Shown here: piece by piece, positions 28,185 to 37,570 of the stretch
Numbering within the stretch: the first letter of the stretch is position 1
Layout of the letters: each line of letters begins with the position of its first letter
Origin: an uncultured Verrucomicrobia subdivision 3 bacterium
GTDB lineage: Bacteria > Verrucomicrobiota > Verrucomicrobiia > Limisphaerales > UBA11358
Direction: 5' to 3'
NCBI GenBank assembly: GCA_903858275.1
Contig: CAIOIC010000109.1
Coordinates: 1 to 64,000, forward strand
DNA: 64,000 nucleotides
Position numbers and translations under genes: made by a program
Notes under the pieces: model-generated
Told to the model about the DNA's origin: nothing
The model's database searches: none
The model's input: the letters and a program-made list of their open reading frames with translations, nothing else

Positions 28185-28928
28185 TTACATCACCATTCCG
28201 CCGTCCACCGTCAGCACTTGACCGGTAACGTAACGCGCCGCAGGGCTGCCGAGGTAAAGCGCCGCGCTCGCGATGTCGTCCGCCTCGCCGAAGCTGCCGA
28301 GCGGAATCTGCTTGAGCAACGCCGCCTTCATTTCCTCTTTCAACTCGGAAGTCATGTCCGTCTGGATGAAGCCCGGCGCAATGGCATTCACCGTGATGCC
28401 GCGACCCGCGAGTTCCTTGGCGCACGACTGCGTGAAACCGATCAAACCGGCCTTGCTCGCCGCGTAATTGCATTGGCCGGCATTACCAATGAGGCCGATG
28501 ACCGACGAAATGTTGATGATGCGGCCCGTGCGCGCCTTGATCATCGCGCGGCTGAATGCCTTCGTGACGAGGAACGCGCCCTTAAGATTGGTGTTCAGCA
28601 CGGTGTCCCAGTCCGCATCGCTCATGCGCATCAGCAGACCATCGCGCGTCACACCGGCATTGTTGACGAGAATGTCCACCTTGCCGGCCTCGGCCAAAAT
28701 CTTCTCGGCGGCGGCATTCACGGCGGCGGCATCCGCCACATCCACGGCGTGCGCCCACGCCTTGCGACCGAGCGCGCGGATTTCCGCCGCGACCTTCTCG
28801 GAATTTTCCTGCGTGCGCGAAACGACAACGACATCCGCGCCTTCTTGGGCGAATTTCAAGGCGATGGCGCGGCCGATTCCACGCCCCGCGCCGGTGACAA
28901 CAGCAATTTGATTAGCAAGTGAACTCAT
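28185..28928 (-). CDS. fabG: 3-oxoacyl-ACP reductase
   Basis: AVVTGAGRGIGRAIALKFAQEGADV, LVNNAGVTRDGLLMRM, NYAASKAGLIGFTQSCAKEL. Confidence 0.96.
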   Translation of the reverse strand: MSSLANQIAVVTGAGRGIGRAIALKFAQEGADVVVVSRTQENSEKVAAEIRALGRKAWAHAVDVADAAAVNAAAEKILAEAGKVDILVNNAGVTRDGLLMRMSDADWDTVLNTNLKGAFLVTKAFSRAMIKARTGRIINISSVIGLIGNAGQCNYAASKAGLIGFTQSCAKELAGRGITVNAIAPGFIQTDMTSELKEEMKAALLKQIPLGSFGEADDIASAALYLGSPAARYVTGQVLTVDGGMVM

Positions 28929-29232
28929 AGGTTTAAATGATATTGGACAGATTTTTTCGGTTTAGACAGAATTTTTTGAGCAATAAATTATTTCGTCAGA
29001 TTTTTCATTTGAGAGTTTATTCCTCTGGTGTGTCAATGAACCAGGAGCTTCGCATCGCACTGGGAATCACACGGATCAACCTAAATCCCGCAGGTTGCCT
29101 CGAAAGATTACCAGACAAGAAGTCGCTTCCACTTCCGGGGGGGGGCAGTCAATAAAACGGAAGTTTTGGCACAAAAAATCAGATGGTAGAAAATTCATCC
29201 TTATTTCCAAGGACTTACCGGAGGAAGGTTCA

Positions 29233-29279
29233 GGGGGAAATCCATCACGAGCCTTGATGGCTCGTGAAATCTCTCCCCC
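29233..29279. other. Long hairpin in fabD-fabG gap
   Basis: GGGGG..tCACGAGCC-ttgat-GGCTCGTGa..CCCCC; 9-bp perfect inner stem plus outer G5/C5. Confidence 0.65.
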
Positions 29280-29478
29280 AAGCGGGACAAATAGGAAGGT
29301 ACAAGGAGAGGAACTCCCCAGCACGTTTTCAAGTAGTTCGCTTGACCATCCGACTCATCCAGATATGGGCAAACAGGTTCGCAACGCAAACCCAGTCTGC
29401 CGTTTTCAAGCGGCTGCGCCAGGCATTCCACTAAAAACTTTAACGATACACTTTTCTTTACCAAGTTCAGGCTGATTG

Positions 29479-29506
29479 TTTTAAGTGCTTGATAGAGCAC
29501 TTAAAA
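29479..29506. other. Perfect 10-bp hairpin in fabD-fabG gap
   Basis: TTTTAAGTGC-ttgataga-GCACTTAAAA. Confidence 0.75.
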
Positions 29507-29989
29507 CTTTACCAATCCTTTACCATTTTTATTTTTCGGGTGGTAAAGTTCGGGCGGAGAAAGAACATGGACGGTGCAGCGCGCCCGCCCTTACCGGTGC
29601 CATTTCCGAACTGGTTGAGTTTATTCATCAGCGATAGTTACAGTTTCCAGCCCAAGCACACAAACCGCACGCATGATTTACACCCCCTCTCCCCAGGGAG
29701 AAGAGCCAAAGAAAACTTTGGAAACAGCCACCACCCGGCAGTGCCGTCGACAAGAAACTTTTTACGCCGAGTGCCGCCGATTGTCAAAAAGATTTTTCGA
29801 AGAAAAATGCGGAGAAAATTCCAGGCAGGAACAGACACGAATTAGCACGAATTTACGGGCAGCACATCGGCCGTGAAAGGGCGCAGAAGCCCCGAAAAGC
29901 TCCACCGTGAACCATGCCGGGCACACGAAAATGGACGCGGGAAGAGCAACCCCAGACGGGCCCCAATGAAACACTGATGGGGGCCACAA

Positions 29990-30016
29990 AAAGGAACCCG
30001 AGGGTGACCCGAGGTT
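29990..30016 (-). terminator. Probable terminator downstream of fabD
   Basis: Minus strand GAACCTCGGGTCACCCTCGGGTTCCTTTTTG hairpin + T-tract. Confidence 0.55.
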
Positions 30017-30040
30017 CAACCCAACAGCGGTTTCCTGGGT

Positions 30041-30970
30041 TTATAGTTTTAGAACCTTCTCGGTGGCTTCCAAACTAGCCACGTCCGCGACATTCAGCAT
30101 CGTCGCCGTTTTATCAATGCGCTTCATGAAACCGCTCAACGCCGTGCCCGGTCCGAGTTCGATGAACCGCGTAAAACCCTGCGCCAGCAACGCGCGCATC
30201 GAGGTTTCCCACAGCACCGACGCGCAAACCTGCTCGACCAGCTTGGCGGAAATATCCACCGCCGCGCCGTGGGCCCGGGCCGTGACGTTGGAAATCACCG
30301 GCACGCCGGGCGAAACCAGATTCACCTTCGCCAGTTCCGCCGCGAGTTTCGGCTGCGCGCCCGCCATGAGCGGCGAGTGATAAGCGCCCGCCACTGGCAG
30401 CGGCAACGCGCGTTTTGCGCCCCTGGCCTTGGCGAGTTCGCACGCTTTCGTGATTTTTTCCGCGGCGCCGGAAATCACGAGCTGGCCGGGGCAATTTAAA
30501 TTTGCCAGCACCACGCCCGCCGCCGCACAAACCTCGCGAGTCGGCACTTCGTCCAGACCGATGATCGCCGCCATGCCGCCTCCGGTCACGTCACAGGCTT
30601 CCTGCATGAATTTGCCGCGCTGCCGCACCACGCGCAGTCCATCCTCAAAACTCATCGCGCCGGCGGCCGTCAAGGCCGTGAATTCGCCGAGCGACAAACC
30701 GGCAGTCGCTTCATATTTCAGATCCGGCACCTGTTCCTTGAGCAATTGGAAGCAAACCCAGCTCACGAGGAAAATTCCCGGCTGGGCGTTTTCGGTCTTG
30801 GTCAAATCGACTTCCGGGCCGTTGAAACAGACGCCGGCAAGATCGTAGCCCAGCACGATGTTGGCGCGGTCGAACCACGCCCGGGCGGACGGGAATTTCC
30901 CGGCAAGGTCCTGGCCCATGCCGACAACCTGCGCGCCTTGACCAGCGAATAACAATGCGGTTTTGCTCAT
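30041..30970 (-). CDS. fabD: Malonyl-CoA ACP transacylase
   Basis: MSKTALLFAGQGAQVVGMGQDLA, ATAGLSLGEFTALTAAGAMSFEDGLRVVRQRGKFMQEA. Confidence 0.97.
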   Translation of the reverse strand: MSKTALLFAGQGAQVVGMGQDLAGKFPSARAWFDRANIVLGYDLAGVCFNGPEVDLTKTENAQPGIFLVSWVCFQLLKEQVPDLKYEATAGLSLGEFTALTAAGAMSFEDGLRVVRQRGKFMQEACDVTGGGMAAIIGLDEVPTREVCAAAGVVLANLNCPGQLVISGAAEKITKACELAKARGAKRALPLPVAGAYHSPLMAGAQPKLAAELAKVNLVSPGVPVISNVTARAHGAAVDISAKLVEQVCASVLWETSMRALLAQGFTRFIELGPGTALSGFMKRIDKTATMLNVADVASLEATEKVLKL

Positions 30971-30981
30971 GCGGAAATTTT

Positions 30982-31052
30982 AACAACAAAGACCCAAAGA
31001 CGCGAAGGGGAAAATTTTCATTCTGCTTTGCGCCCTTGCGGCTTTGCTGTTT
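30982..31052. repeat. Inverted-arm intergenic repeat (CAAAGAC..AAG.CGC.AAG type)
   Basis: Left arm aacaacaaagacccaaagacgcgaag; reverse complement of right arm aacagcaaagccgcaagggcgcaaag (20/26). Confidence 0.75.
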
Positions 31053-31122
31053 AATTCAAGGAATATGTTTTCACACGTCGTGATGTGATTGACATTAGTG
31101 ACAAAGTTAAAGAACAGATAAT

Positions 31123-31434
31123 ATGAATCAAAAAGCCTTTTCCCACATCGTCATTTTTTGGACGGACCCGGCCAAACCCGAGGCTGCGGATGCCGTCATT
31201 GCCGGCGCCAACAAATTTCTCAAGCCCATTCCCGGCCTCACTCATTTTCACATCGGCAAAATGGCCGGCAGCCACCGGCCAGTCGTGGATCAAAGCTACC
31301 AGCTTGCGCTCAACACGGTTTTCACCAGCAAACAGGCACAGGACGAATATCAGACGCATCCCCAGCATCTGGAATTCATCGCGCACTGTGTAAAGCCGTT
31401 CGTGAAGAAAGTCGCGGTTTACGACTTTGAATAG
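31123..31434 (+). CDS. Dabb (stress-responsive A/B barrel) domain protein
   Basis: FSHIVIFWTDPAKPEAADAVIAGANKFLKPIPGLTHFHIG...YQTHPQHLEFIAHCVKPFVKKVAVYDFE. Confidence 0.9.
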   Translation: MNQKAFSHIVIFWTDPAKPEAADAVIAGANKFLKPIPGLTHFHIGKMAGSHRPVVDQSYQLALNTVFTSKQAQDEYQTHPQHLEFIAHCVKPFVKKVAVYDFE

Positions 31435-31527
31435 AAATTCCCGCCGCCGACCGGCCGCCGTTTGCCCGCCGGTTTGTATTAAATTCTCGTCGTGACAGTC
31501 CGGCGGCGCGTGGCTTAACCTGCGCCA

Positions 31528-32379
31528 ATGCAACAAACGACGCTGACTCTTGGCCACTCGCCCGACCCGGACGACGCCTTTATGTTTTACGCCTTGGCGA
31601 AGGATTTGATTCCCACGCATGATTTTCGGTTCCAGCACATTTTGCAGGATATCCAGACGCTGAACGAACGCGCCATGCGCGGCGAACTCGACATCACCGC
31701 CGTCAGCATTCACGCTTACGCCTTCGTCTCTGACAAATACGCGCTGCTGCCCAGCGGCGCGAGCATGGGCGATGGTTACGGCCCGATGCTGGTGGCGAAA
31801 CAGAAGTTTTCCCGCGAAGAAGTTGCGAAGAAGAAAATCGCCGTGCCGGGAACCATGACCAGCGCGTTTCTAGCACTGCAACTCTGGCTGGGCAAGCCGG
31901 CGAAGGAAATCAATTTTGTCATCGTGCCCTTCGACCAGATTTTTGCCGCCGTGAAAAATGGGGCGGCGGAAATCGGCCTCATCATCCACGAAGGCCAGTT
32001 GACCTACCAAAACGAAGGACTCGTCGTGTGCGAAGATCTGGGCGTCTGGTGGGGCAAACAAAACGACGGTCTTCCCCTGCCCCTCGGCGGGAATGTGATC
32101 CACAAGAAATTTGACCGCGCCACGCGCAAGCAGATTTCCGACATCCTCACAGCAAGCATCCAGTTCAGCCTCGACCATCGCCCGGAGGCGGTTCAGCACG
32201 CCCTGCAATACGCCCGAGACATGGGCTGCGACCTCGCGGACAAATTTGTCGGAATGTATGTCAACCACTGGACACTCGACTACGGCGACAAGGGCCGCGA
32301 ATCCATCCGCCGCTTCCTCGGCCAGGCCTTTGAGCGCGGACTGATTCCGCACCGGCAGGAATTAGAATTCGTCGTTTAA
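31528..32379 (+). CDS. mqnD: 1,4-dihydroxy-6-naphthoate synthase-like (futalosine menaquinone pathway)
   Basis: LTLGHSPDPDDAFMFYAL, ELDITAVSIHAYAFV, YGPMLVAK, AEIGLIIHEGQLTY, LPLPLGGNVIHKKF. Confidence 0.9.
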   Translation: MQQTTLTLGHSPDPDDAFMFYALAKDLIPTHDFRFQHILQDIQTLNERAMRGELDITAVSIHAYAFVSDKYALLPSGASMGDGYGPMLVAKQKFSREEVAKKKIAVPGTMTSAFLALQLWLGKPAKEINFVIVPFDQIFAAVKNGAAEIGLIIHEGQLTYQNEGLVVCEDLGVWWGKQNDGLPLPLGGNVIHKKFDRATRKQISDILTASIQFSLDHRPEAVQHALQYARDMGCDLADKFVGMYVNHWTLDYGDKGRESIRRFLGQAFERGLIPHRQELEFVV

Positions 32380-32464
32380 ACTGTTCACCTCCACAGCAGC
32401 CTGGCGAATTCCACGCCTTCTTTGGCTAGCAAAGTATTTGCTTTACCAGCCAACGTGCAGCACT

Positions 32465-32488
32465 ATATTGTCATTGTATTGACAATAT
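32465..32488. promoter_or_regulatory. Palindrome upstream of glutaredoxin gene
   Basis: ATATTGTCA-ttgtat-TGACAATAT perfect 9-bp inverted repeat, 10 nt before ATG. Confidence 0.6.
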
Positions 32489-32498
32489 TTGCAAACCT

Positions 32499-32825
32499 AT
32501 GAGCAAACCGAAGATCATTGCCTATTTGAAGCCGACTTGCGGCTGGAGCAATGGCGTGCGCGCCATCCTCAAAAAATACGACCTGCCGTATGAGGATCGC
32601 GACATCATCAACAATCCTGCCCAGCGCGCGGAAATGATTGAGAAAAGCGGCCAGATGTTCAGCCCGTGCGTTGAGATCAACGGCCAGATGCTGGCCGACA
32701 TCAGCGGCGACGAGGTGGAGGCGTGGATGCTGTCAAACAACATTGTGACTCCGAATGACCGCGTGCCAGATGCGCCAACCAATGAGTCATGCAGCAAGCA
32801 CACGCATCTGTATGCCAAGGTTTAA
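32499..32825 (+). CDS. Glutaredoxin-like protein with CGWS motif
   Basis: KIIAYLKPTCGWSNGVRAILKKYDLPYEDRDI...SPCVEINGQMLADISGDEVEAWM. Confidence 0.85.
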   Translation: MSKPKIIAYLKPTCGWSNGVRAILKKYDLPYEDRDIINNPAQRAEMIEKSGQMFSPCVEINGQMLADISGDEVEAWMLSNNIVTPNDRVPDAPTNESCSKHTHLYAKV

Positions 32826-32846
32826 ATAAATTTTGGGGTGGGGGAC

Positions 32847-32880
32847 AAACGCCGCATCGGACTCCGATGCGGCGTTTTAT
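32847..32880 (+). terminator. Intrinsic terminator
   Basis: AAACGCCGCATCGGA-c-TCCGATGCGGCGTTTTAT, perfect arms. Confidence 0.9.
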
Positions 32881-32912
32881 TTCGTGAAATCAGAGCCAAA
32901 TTCGATTAAACC

Positions 32913-33779
32913 ATGCGCATGCGAATTGTCCCGAAGGCTGCCGCGATGCAAAAACTCGCCCGGCACTGGAAACGCGCCGGGGTGAAAATCGGCCTGGTGC
33001 CGACGATGGGCTATCTGCACGCCGGCCACCTGAGCCTGGTGCGCGAAGCGCGCCAGCGCGTCGGCAAAACCGGCAAAGTCGTGGTCAGCATCTACGTCAA
33101 TCCCACCCAATTCGCGCCAACCGAAGATCTTGCCAATTATCCGCGCGATTTGGAGCGCGATCTGAAAATGTGCCACGCCGAGGGCGCGGACGTGGTGTTC
33201 ATGCCGGGCGACGCGGAAATGTATCCGGGCAAAGCGGAAGGAAAATACAGCACTTACGTCGTCGAGGAAAATCTGGGTCGCGGGATGGAAGGCGCGGCGC
33301 GACCGGTGCATTTTCGCGGCGTGACGACGGTGGTGGCAAAATTGTTCAACCTTGTTTTACCGGACGTTTCCGTATTCGGGCAGAAAGATTTTCAGCAGGC
33401 GGCCATCATCCGGCGCATGGTGGGTGATTTGAATTTTCCCGTGCAAATCATCGTCGCGCCGACGCGGCGCGAGGCGGACGGGTTGGCGATGAGTTCCCGG
33501 AACAAATATCTGGATGCGGAACAGCGCGCGCAGGCGGTGATTCTGTTCCACGCGTTGCAGGCGGCAAAAAAAGCGGCGGCAAAAAAAACCGTGCGGGCGG
33601 CGCGGTTGAAAAAGGATTTGCAGGAATTCATCACCGCTGCGCCGCTGGCGCGACTGGATTATGTGGAGTTTTTTGATCCCGAAACCTTGCAGCCGGTGGC
33701 GCAGGTGAAACGTGGCACGCACATGGCGCTGGCGGTATTTTTCAGCAAGACGCGGTTGATTGATAACGCGCAAATTTAG
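32913..33779 (+). CDS. panC: Pantothenate synthetase
   Basis: LVPTMGYLHAGHLSLVREAR, VSIYVNPTQFAPTEDLANYPRDLERDL, VFGQKDFQQAAIIRRMV. Confidence 0.97.
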   Translation: MRMRIVPKAAAMQKLARHWKRAGVKIGLVPTMGYLHAGHLSLVREARQRVGKTGKVVVSIYVNPTQFAPTEDLANYPRDLERDLKMCHAEGADVVFMPGDAEMYPGKAEGKYSTYVVEENLGRGMEGAARPVHFRGVTTVVAKLFNLVLPDVSVFGQKDFQQAAIIRRMVGDLNFPVQIIVAPTRREADGLAMSSRNKYLDAEQRAQAVILFHALQAAKKAAAKKTVRAARLKKDLQEFITAAPLARLDYVEFFDPETLQPVAQVKRGTHMALAVFFSKTRLIDNAQI

Positions 33780-33910
33780 GCCTGCGCCGAAAATATTTTA
33801 GCCTTGTAAAACAGGGTTGTTGAATGTCGCAGTGGCAGTTAGATTGGACATTATTGATGAACCCGATTCTATTTAACCTGCTTGTTGTTCCGGCCTTTCT
33901 TGCTTTACGC

Positions 33911-35875
33911 ATGCGCAATACGATTCTTCTGATTTCCTTTGCTGGCGGTATGGCCCTGAATGTCTCCTCAGTCTTGGCTGACAATCAGGAGGTCAATGGG
34001 CAACACGCGGGAATCGGTGTCGTTGAAGTTAAGAAAAACAACCAGCATACCCAGCATCCCGATGCCCAATGGTTTCCGGAGGCCGGGCTTGGCCTTTTTA
34101 TCCATTGGGATGAAGCTTCCGTTCGTTATCTGGAAACTTCATGGCCGATGATTGCCGGCACAGGTCTTTTTTGGGCCAATCCTCCAAAGGTGATCAAAGA
34201 TGATCCCGCCGAGTTCGCTCGCATCATCCGGGAGCAGGATTATAATCTGGACGGAAAAAAACCGCAAATCACCCCGAATCAATACTGGGCGCTGGCGAAG
34301 GAGTTTAATCCCACCAATTTTCATCCGGAAATCTGGCTCAAGAAAGCAAAGGAAGCCGGGTTTGTTTATGCGGTGTTGACCACCAAGCATCACAATGGAC
34401 TTGCCTTGTGGCCTTCCGCCTATGGCGGGTTCAACACCAAGGACACGCCCATGAACGGGCGGGATTTAGTGAAAGAATATGTTACGGCCTGCCGCGCTGT
34501 TGGTTTGAAGGTGGGGCTTTATTTTTCCGGGCCGGACTGGCATTTCGAGCGGGATTACATGAATTTCATGTATCACAAAACCGCCAAAAAATATGCCGGC
34601 AAATTGCCCGAACTGGGACCAGATCACGAAGCTCGCCCGCTCCAGCACACGCCTGAAGAGATTGCGGCCCACCAAAGAGCCGTGGCCGAGATGGTGCGCG
34701 GTCAGATTGAGGAATTGCTTACAAAATACGGCAAGATTGATCTGATCTGGTTTGACGGCGGGCCTTCGTGTCCGGAACGTGGTGACATCATGCCGATTGA
34801 GCGCATCCGGCAGCTCCAGCCGGGCATTGTCATCAATCCCCGCTTCCACGGCCACGCTGATTTCATCACACCCGAAGGGAAATTACCCGACGGACTCCAT
34901 TTGAAGGCCGATGAATGGGGAGAACTTTGTTCCTGCTGGGCAACAAGCTGGTCCTACACCCAAAAACCATTCCGTTCACTGAACAATGTCCTGACCGAGT
35001 TGGTGCGCTGCCGTGCCGCTGGAATCAACAACCTGCTGGACATTGGCCCGATGTCCACCGGCGATTTTCCGCCGGAGGCGTATCCAAACTTGGAGGCATT
35101 GTCGTCGTGGATGAAAAACAACAGTGAATCCATCTATGGCACACGCGCATTGCAGGGCAAAGAAGAGGCTTGTGTGCCGGCAAGTTCCAAAGGTGACTTC
35201 CGTTATCTGTATCTGGTGCCCAACCGGAAAGGCAAAAAAGAACTCACATCCGCCTCCATTTCCGGCATCCGTCATCCCGGTCCTTATCAGGCGCGGATAC
35301 TGGGCGATGCCCGGGAATTGTCCGTCAAAATGGAGGGCGATTTTTCCCCGACGCAGCCGGTGACGAGCCTGAAAGTTGGCAGTCCGAGCGGGCACAAGGG
35401 AAATGGGGCGCAAGGCGTGGAATCCTCCGTCGATGAAGATACCTCGACCAAATGGTGTGTGTCTCATGGCGGACGGTTTCCCATCATCTGGCAGGCTGCG
35501 GTGGTCGGCAAACGTCCTCCGGTCAATTCCTATACCTTGACATCGGCGAATGACATGCCGGATCGCGATCCCCAAGCTTGGCGCTTCCTCGGCTCCAACG
35601 ATGGCTCCAATTGGACGCAACTCGACGAACGGAAAGGTGAAGCCGTCTGGGCGAAGCGGTTTTCCCCCAGGATCTTCACTTTTTCCACCCGCACCGCCTA
35701 TGCCTACTATCGGATTGAGTTTTTGGGTGTCCACAACAAATCCACCCTGTTCCAGCTTTCGGAAATTGCGCTCGGACCGGAACCCGCCAGCGGCGGCACT
35801 ATCACGGTGTCACTTCCCGCTGATATCGCCGACGGAAGTGTGCGTGTAATCAAGTTGTTCCCCAAAATCCAATAA
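33911..35875 (+). CDS. Glycoside hydrolase family 29 alpha-L-fucosidase-like, secreted
   Basis: Signal peptide MRNTILLISFAGGMALNVSSVLA; GLGLFIHWDEASVRYLE, VLTTKHHNGLALWPS, IDLIWFDGGPSCPERGDI; C-terminal F5/8-like domain; ORF open from 33824. Confidence 0.92.
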   Translation: MRNTILLISFAGGMALNVSSVLADNQEVNGQHAGIGVVEVKKNNQHTQHPDAQWFPEAGLGLFIHWDEASVRYLETSWPMIAGTGLFWANPPKVIKDDPAEFARIIREQDYNLDGKKPQITPNQYWALAKEFNPTNFHPEIWLKKAKEAGFVYAVLTTKHHNGLALWPSAYGGFNTKDTPMNGRDLVKEYVTACRAVGLKVGLYFSGPDWHFERDYMNFMYHKTAKKYAGKLPELGPDHEARPLQHTPEEIAAHQRAVAEMVRGQIEELLTKYGKIDLIWFDGGPSCPERGDIMPIERIRQLQPGIVINPRFHGHADFITPEGKLPDGLHLKADEWGELCSCWATSWSYTQKPFRSLNNVLTELVRCRAAGINNLLDIGPMSTGDFPPEAYPNLEALSSWMKNNSESIYGTRALQGKEEACVPASSKGDFRYLYLVPNRKGKKELTSASISGIRHPGPYQARILGDARELSVKMEGDFSPTQPVTSLKVGSPSGHKGNGAQGVESSVDEDTSTKWCVSHGGRFPIIWQAAVVGKRPPVNSYTLTSANDMPDRDPQAWRFLGSNDGSNWTQLDERKGEAVWAKRFSPRIFTFSTRTAYAYYRIEFLGVHNKSTLFQLSEIALGPEPASGGTITVSLPADIADGSVRVIKLFPKIQ

Positions 35876-35898
35876 GCTCCCAGGTTGAATAGAAAAAC

Positions 35899-37524
35899 GT
35901 GAAACAATTCGACTATCTCATCCTCGGCAGCGGGATTGCGGGGCTGACCTTCGCATTGCAGGTGGCGCCGCGCGGGCGCGTGGCCATCGTCACCAAAAAA
36001 GACCGCGCGGAGTCAAATACCAACTACGCGCAGGGCGGCATCGCGGCGGTGACCAGCAAGGAGGATTCTTTCGAGTTGCACGTCCGGGACACGCTGGAGG
36101 CCGGCGCGGGCCTGTGCAAGGAAAGCGTCGTGCGCACGATTGTCGGGGAAGGCCCGGCGCGCATCGCGGAATTAATCGCGCTGGGCATGAGATTTTCGGA
36201 AAACGAACAGCGCGCGGAGGATGGTTCCCGCGAACTGGATCTGGGCCGCGAAGGCGGTCATTCCAAACGACGGATACTGCACGCCAAGGACGTGACCGGA
36301 CGGGAAATTGAACGCGCCTTGCTGGCGGCCGTTTCGCGCCAGCCGAACATCGAGATTTTTGAGAACCATGTCGCGATTGATCTGATCACCAGCCAGAAGT
36401 TGGAAAAGGCGGAAAGCGGAAAGCGGAAAGCGGACCTTAAAAACTGCTGTCTCGGCGCGTATGTTTTCGACAAGAAAGCGAATCGCGTCGGGACGTTTGC
36501 CGCGCCGGTAACGGTGCTGGCAACGGGCGGCTGCGGCAAGGTTTACCTCTACACGACGAATCCAGACATCGCGACCGGCGACGGCGTGGCGATGGCGTTC
36601 CGGGCGGGCGCGAGCATCGCGAACATGGAGTTCGTGCAGTTCCACCCGACGTGCCTGTATCACCCGAAGGCAAAATCATTTCTCATCAGCGAAGCCGTGC
36701 GCGGCGAAGGCGGCGTTTTGAAAACGCTCGACGGCAAGGAATTCATGGACGCGGTTCATCCGATGAAATCGCTGGCGCCGCGCGACATCGTGGCGCGCGC
36801 GATTGACAGCGAGATGAAAAAAACCGGCGCGGATTGCGTGCATCTGGACATCACGCACAAGCCGGCGAAATTCATCATCGAGCGGTTTCCGAACATCTAC
36901 CAGACGTGTCTGCGCCACGGCATTGACATCACGCGCGAGGCGATTCCCGTGGTGCCGGCGGCGCATTATCAATGCGGCGGCGTGGTGACGAACGCGGACG
37001 GCGGGACGGACATCGCCGGGTTGTTTGCCATCGGCGAGGTGGCCTGCACCGGACTGCACGGCGCGAACCGGCTGGCGAGCAATTCGCTGCTGGAGGCGCT
37101 CGTCTGCGCGCATCGCGCGGCGGAAAAAATTCTTTCCGCCCCGCTGCCGAAATCCGACCTCAAAATCCCAGTATGGCAATCCGGCAATGCGACGAATGCG
37201 GATGAACTGGTCGTCGTCGCCCACAACTGGGACGAGATCCGGCGGCTGATGTGGGATTACGTCGGCATCGTGCGGACGAACAAGCGGCTGCAGCGCGCGC
37301 AATCGCGGCTGGCGAACTTGCAGCAGGAAATCCAGGAGTATTACTGGAATTTCATCGTGACCGCCGACCTGCTGGAACTGCGCAACATCGCGACGGTGGC
37401 GGAACTGATTGTGCGGTGCGCGCTGATGCGACCGGAAAGCCGCGGGCTGAATTACAACCTGGATTTTCCGGATTTGAATCCCGACTGGGCGCAGCGCGAC
37501 AGCGTGGTGCGGCGGGGAAATTAA
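35899..37524 (+). CDS. nadB: L-aspartate oxidase
   Basis: [95 protein letters not shown] start. Confidence 0.96.
   Translation: MKQFDYLILGSGIAGLTFALQVAPRGRVAIVTKKDRAESNTNYAQGGIAAVTSKEDSFELHVRDTLEAGAGLCKESVVRTIVGEGPARIAELIALGMRFSENEQRAEDGSRELDLGREGGHSKRRILHAKDVTGREIERALLAAVSRQPNIEIFENHVAIDLITSQKLEKAESGKRKADLKNCCLGAYVFDKKANRVGTFAAPVTVLATGGCGKVYLYTTNPDIATGDGVAMAFRAGASIANMEFVQFHPTCLYHPKAKSFLISEAVRGEGGVLKTLDGKEFMDAVHPMKSLAPRDIVARAIDSEMKKTGADCVHLDITHKPAKFIIERFPNIYQTCLRHGIDITREAIPVVPAAHYQCGGVVTNADGGTDIAGLFAIGEVACTGLHGANRLASNSLLEALVCAHRAAEKILSAPLPKSDLKIPVWQSGNATNADELVVVAHNWDEIRRLMWDYVGIVRTNKRLQRAQSRLANLQQEIQEYYWNFIVTADLLELRNIATVAELIVRCALMRPESRGLNYNLDFPDLNPDWAQRDSVVRRGN
36409..36434 (+). repeat. 7-bp tandem repeat (GCGGAAA x3.7) inside nadB
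   Basis: gcggaaa gcggaaa gcggaaa gcgga. Confidence 0.9.
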
Positions 37525-37525
37525 A

Positions 37526-37549
37526 AACCGCCACCCGGAGGCGGCGGTT
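37526..37549. terminator. Hairpin after nadB
   Basis: AACCGCC-acccggaggc-GGCGGTT. Confidence 0.5.
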
Positions 37550-37570
37550 GTAAAACAAGTTTACACAAGC

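Noticed and set aside
29095-29500. ORFs of about 100-126 aa in the fabD-fabG gap
   Set aside because: No recognisable domain, compositionally odd, and they overlap each other antisense across hairpins.
32468-32484. NifA-type site (TGT-N10-ACA) upstream of the glutaredoxin
   Set aside because: The match is a by-product of the perfect palindrome; no nif or sigma-54 context is visible.
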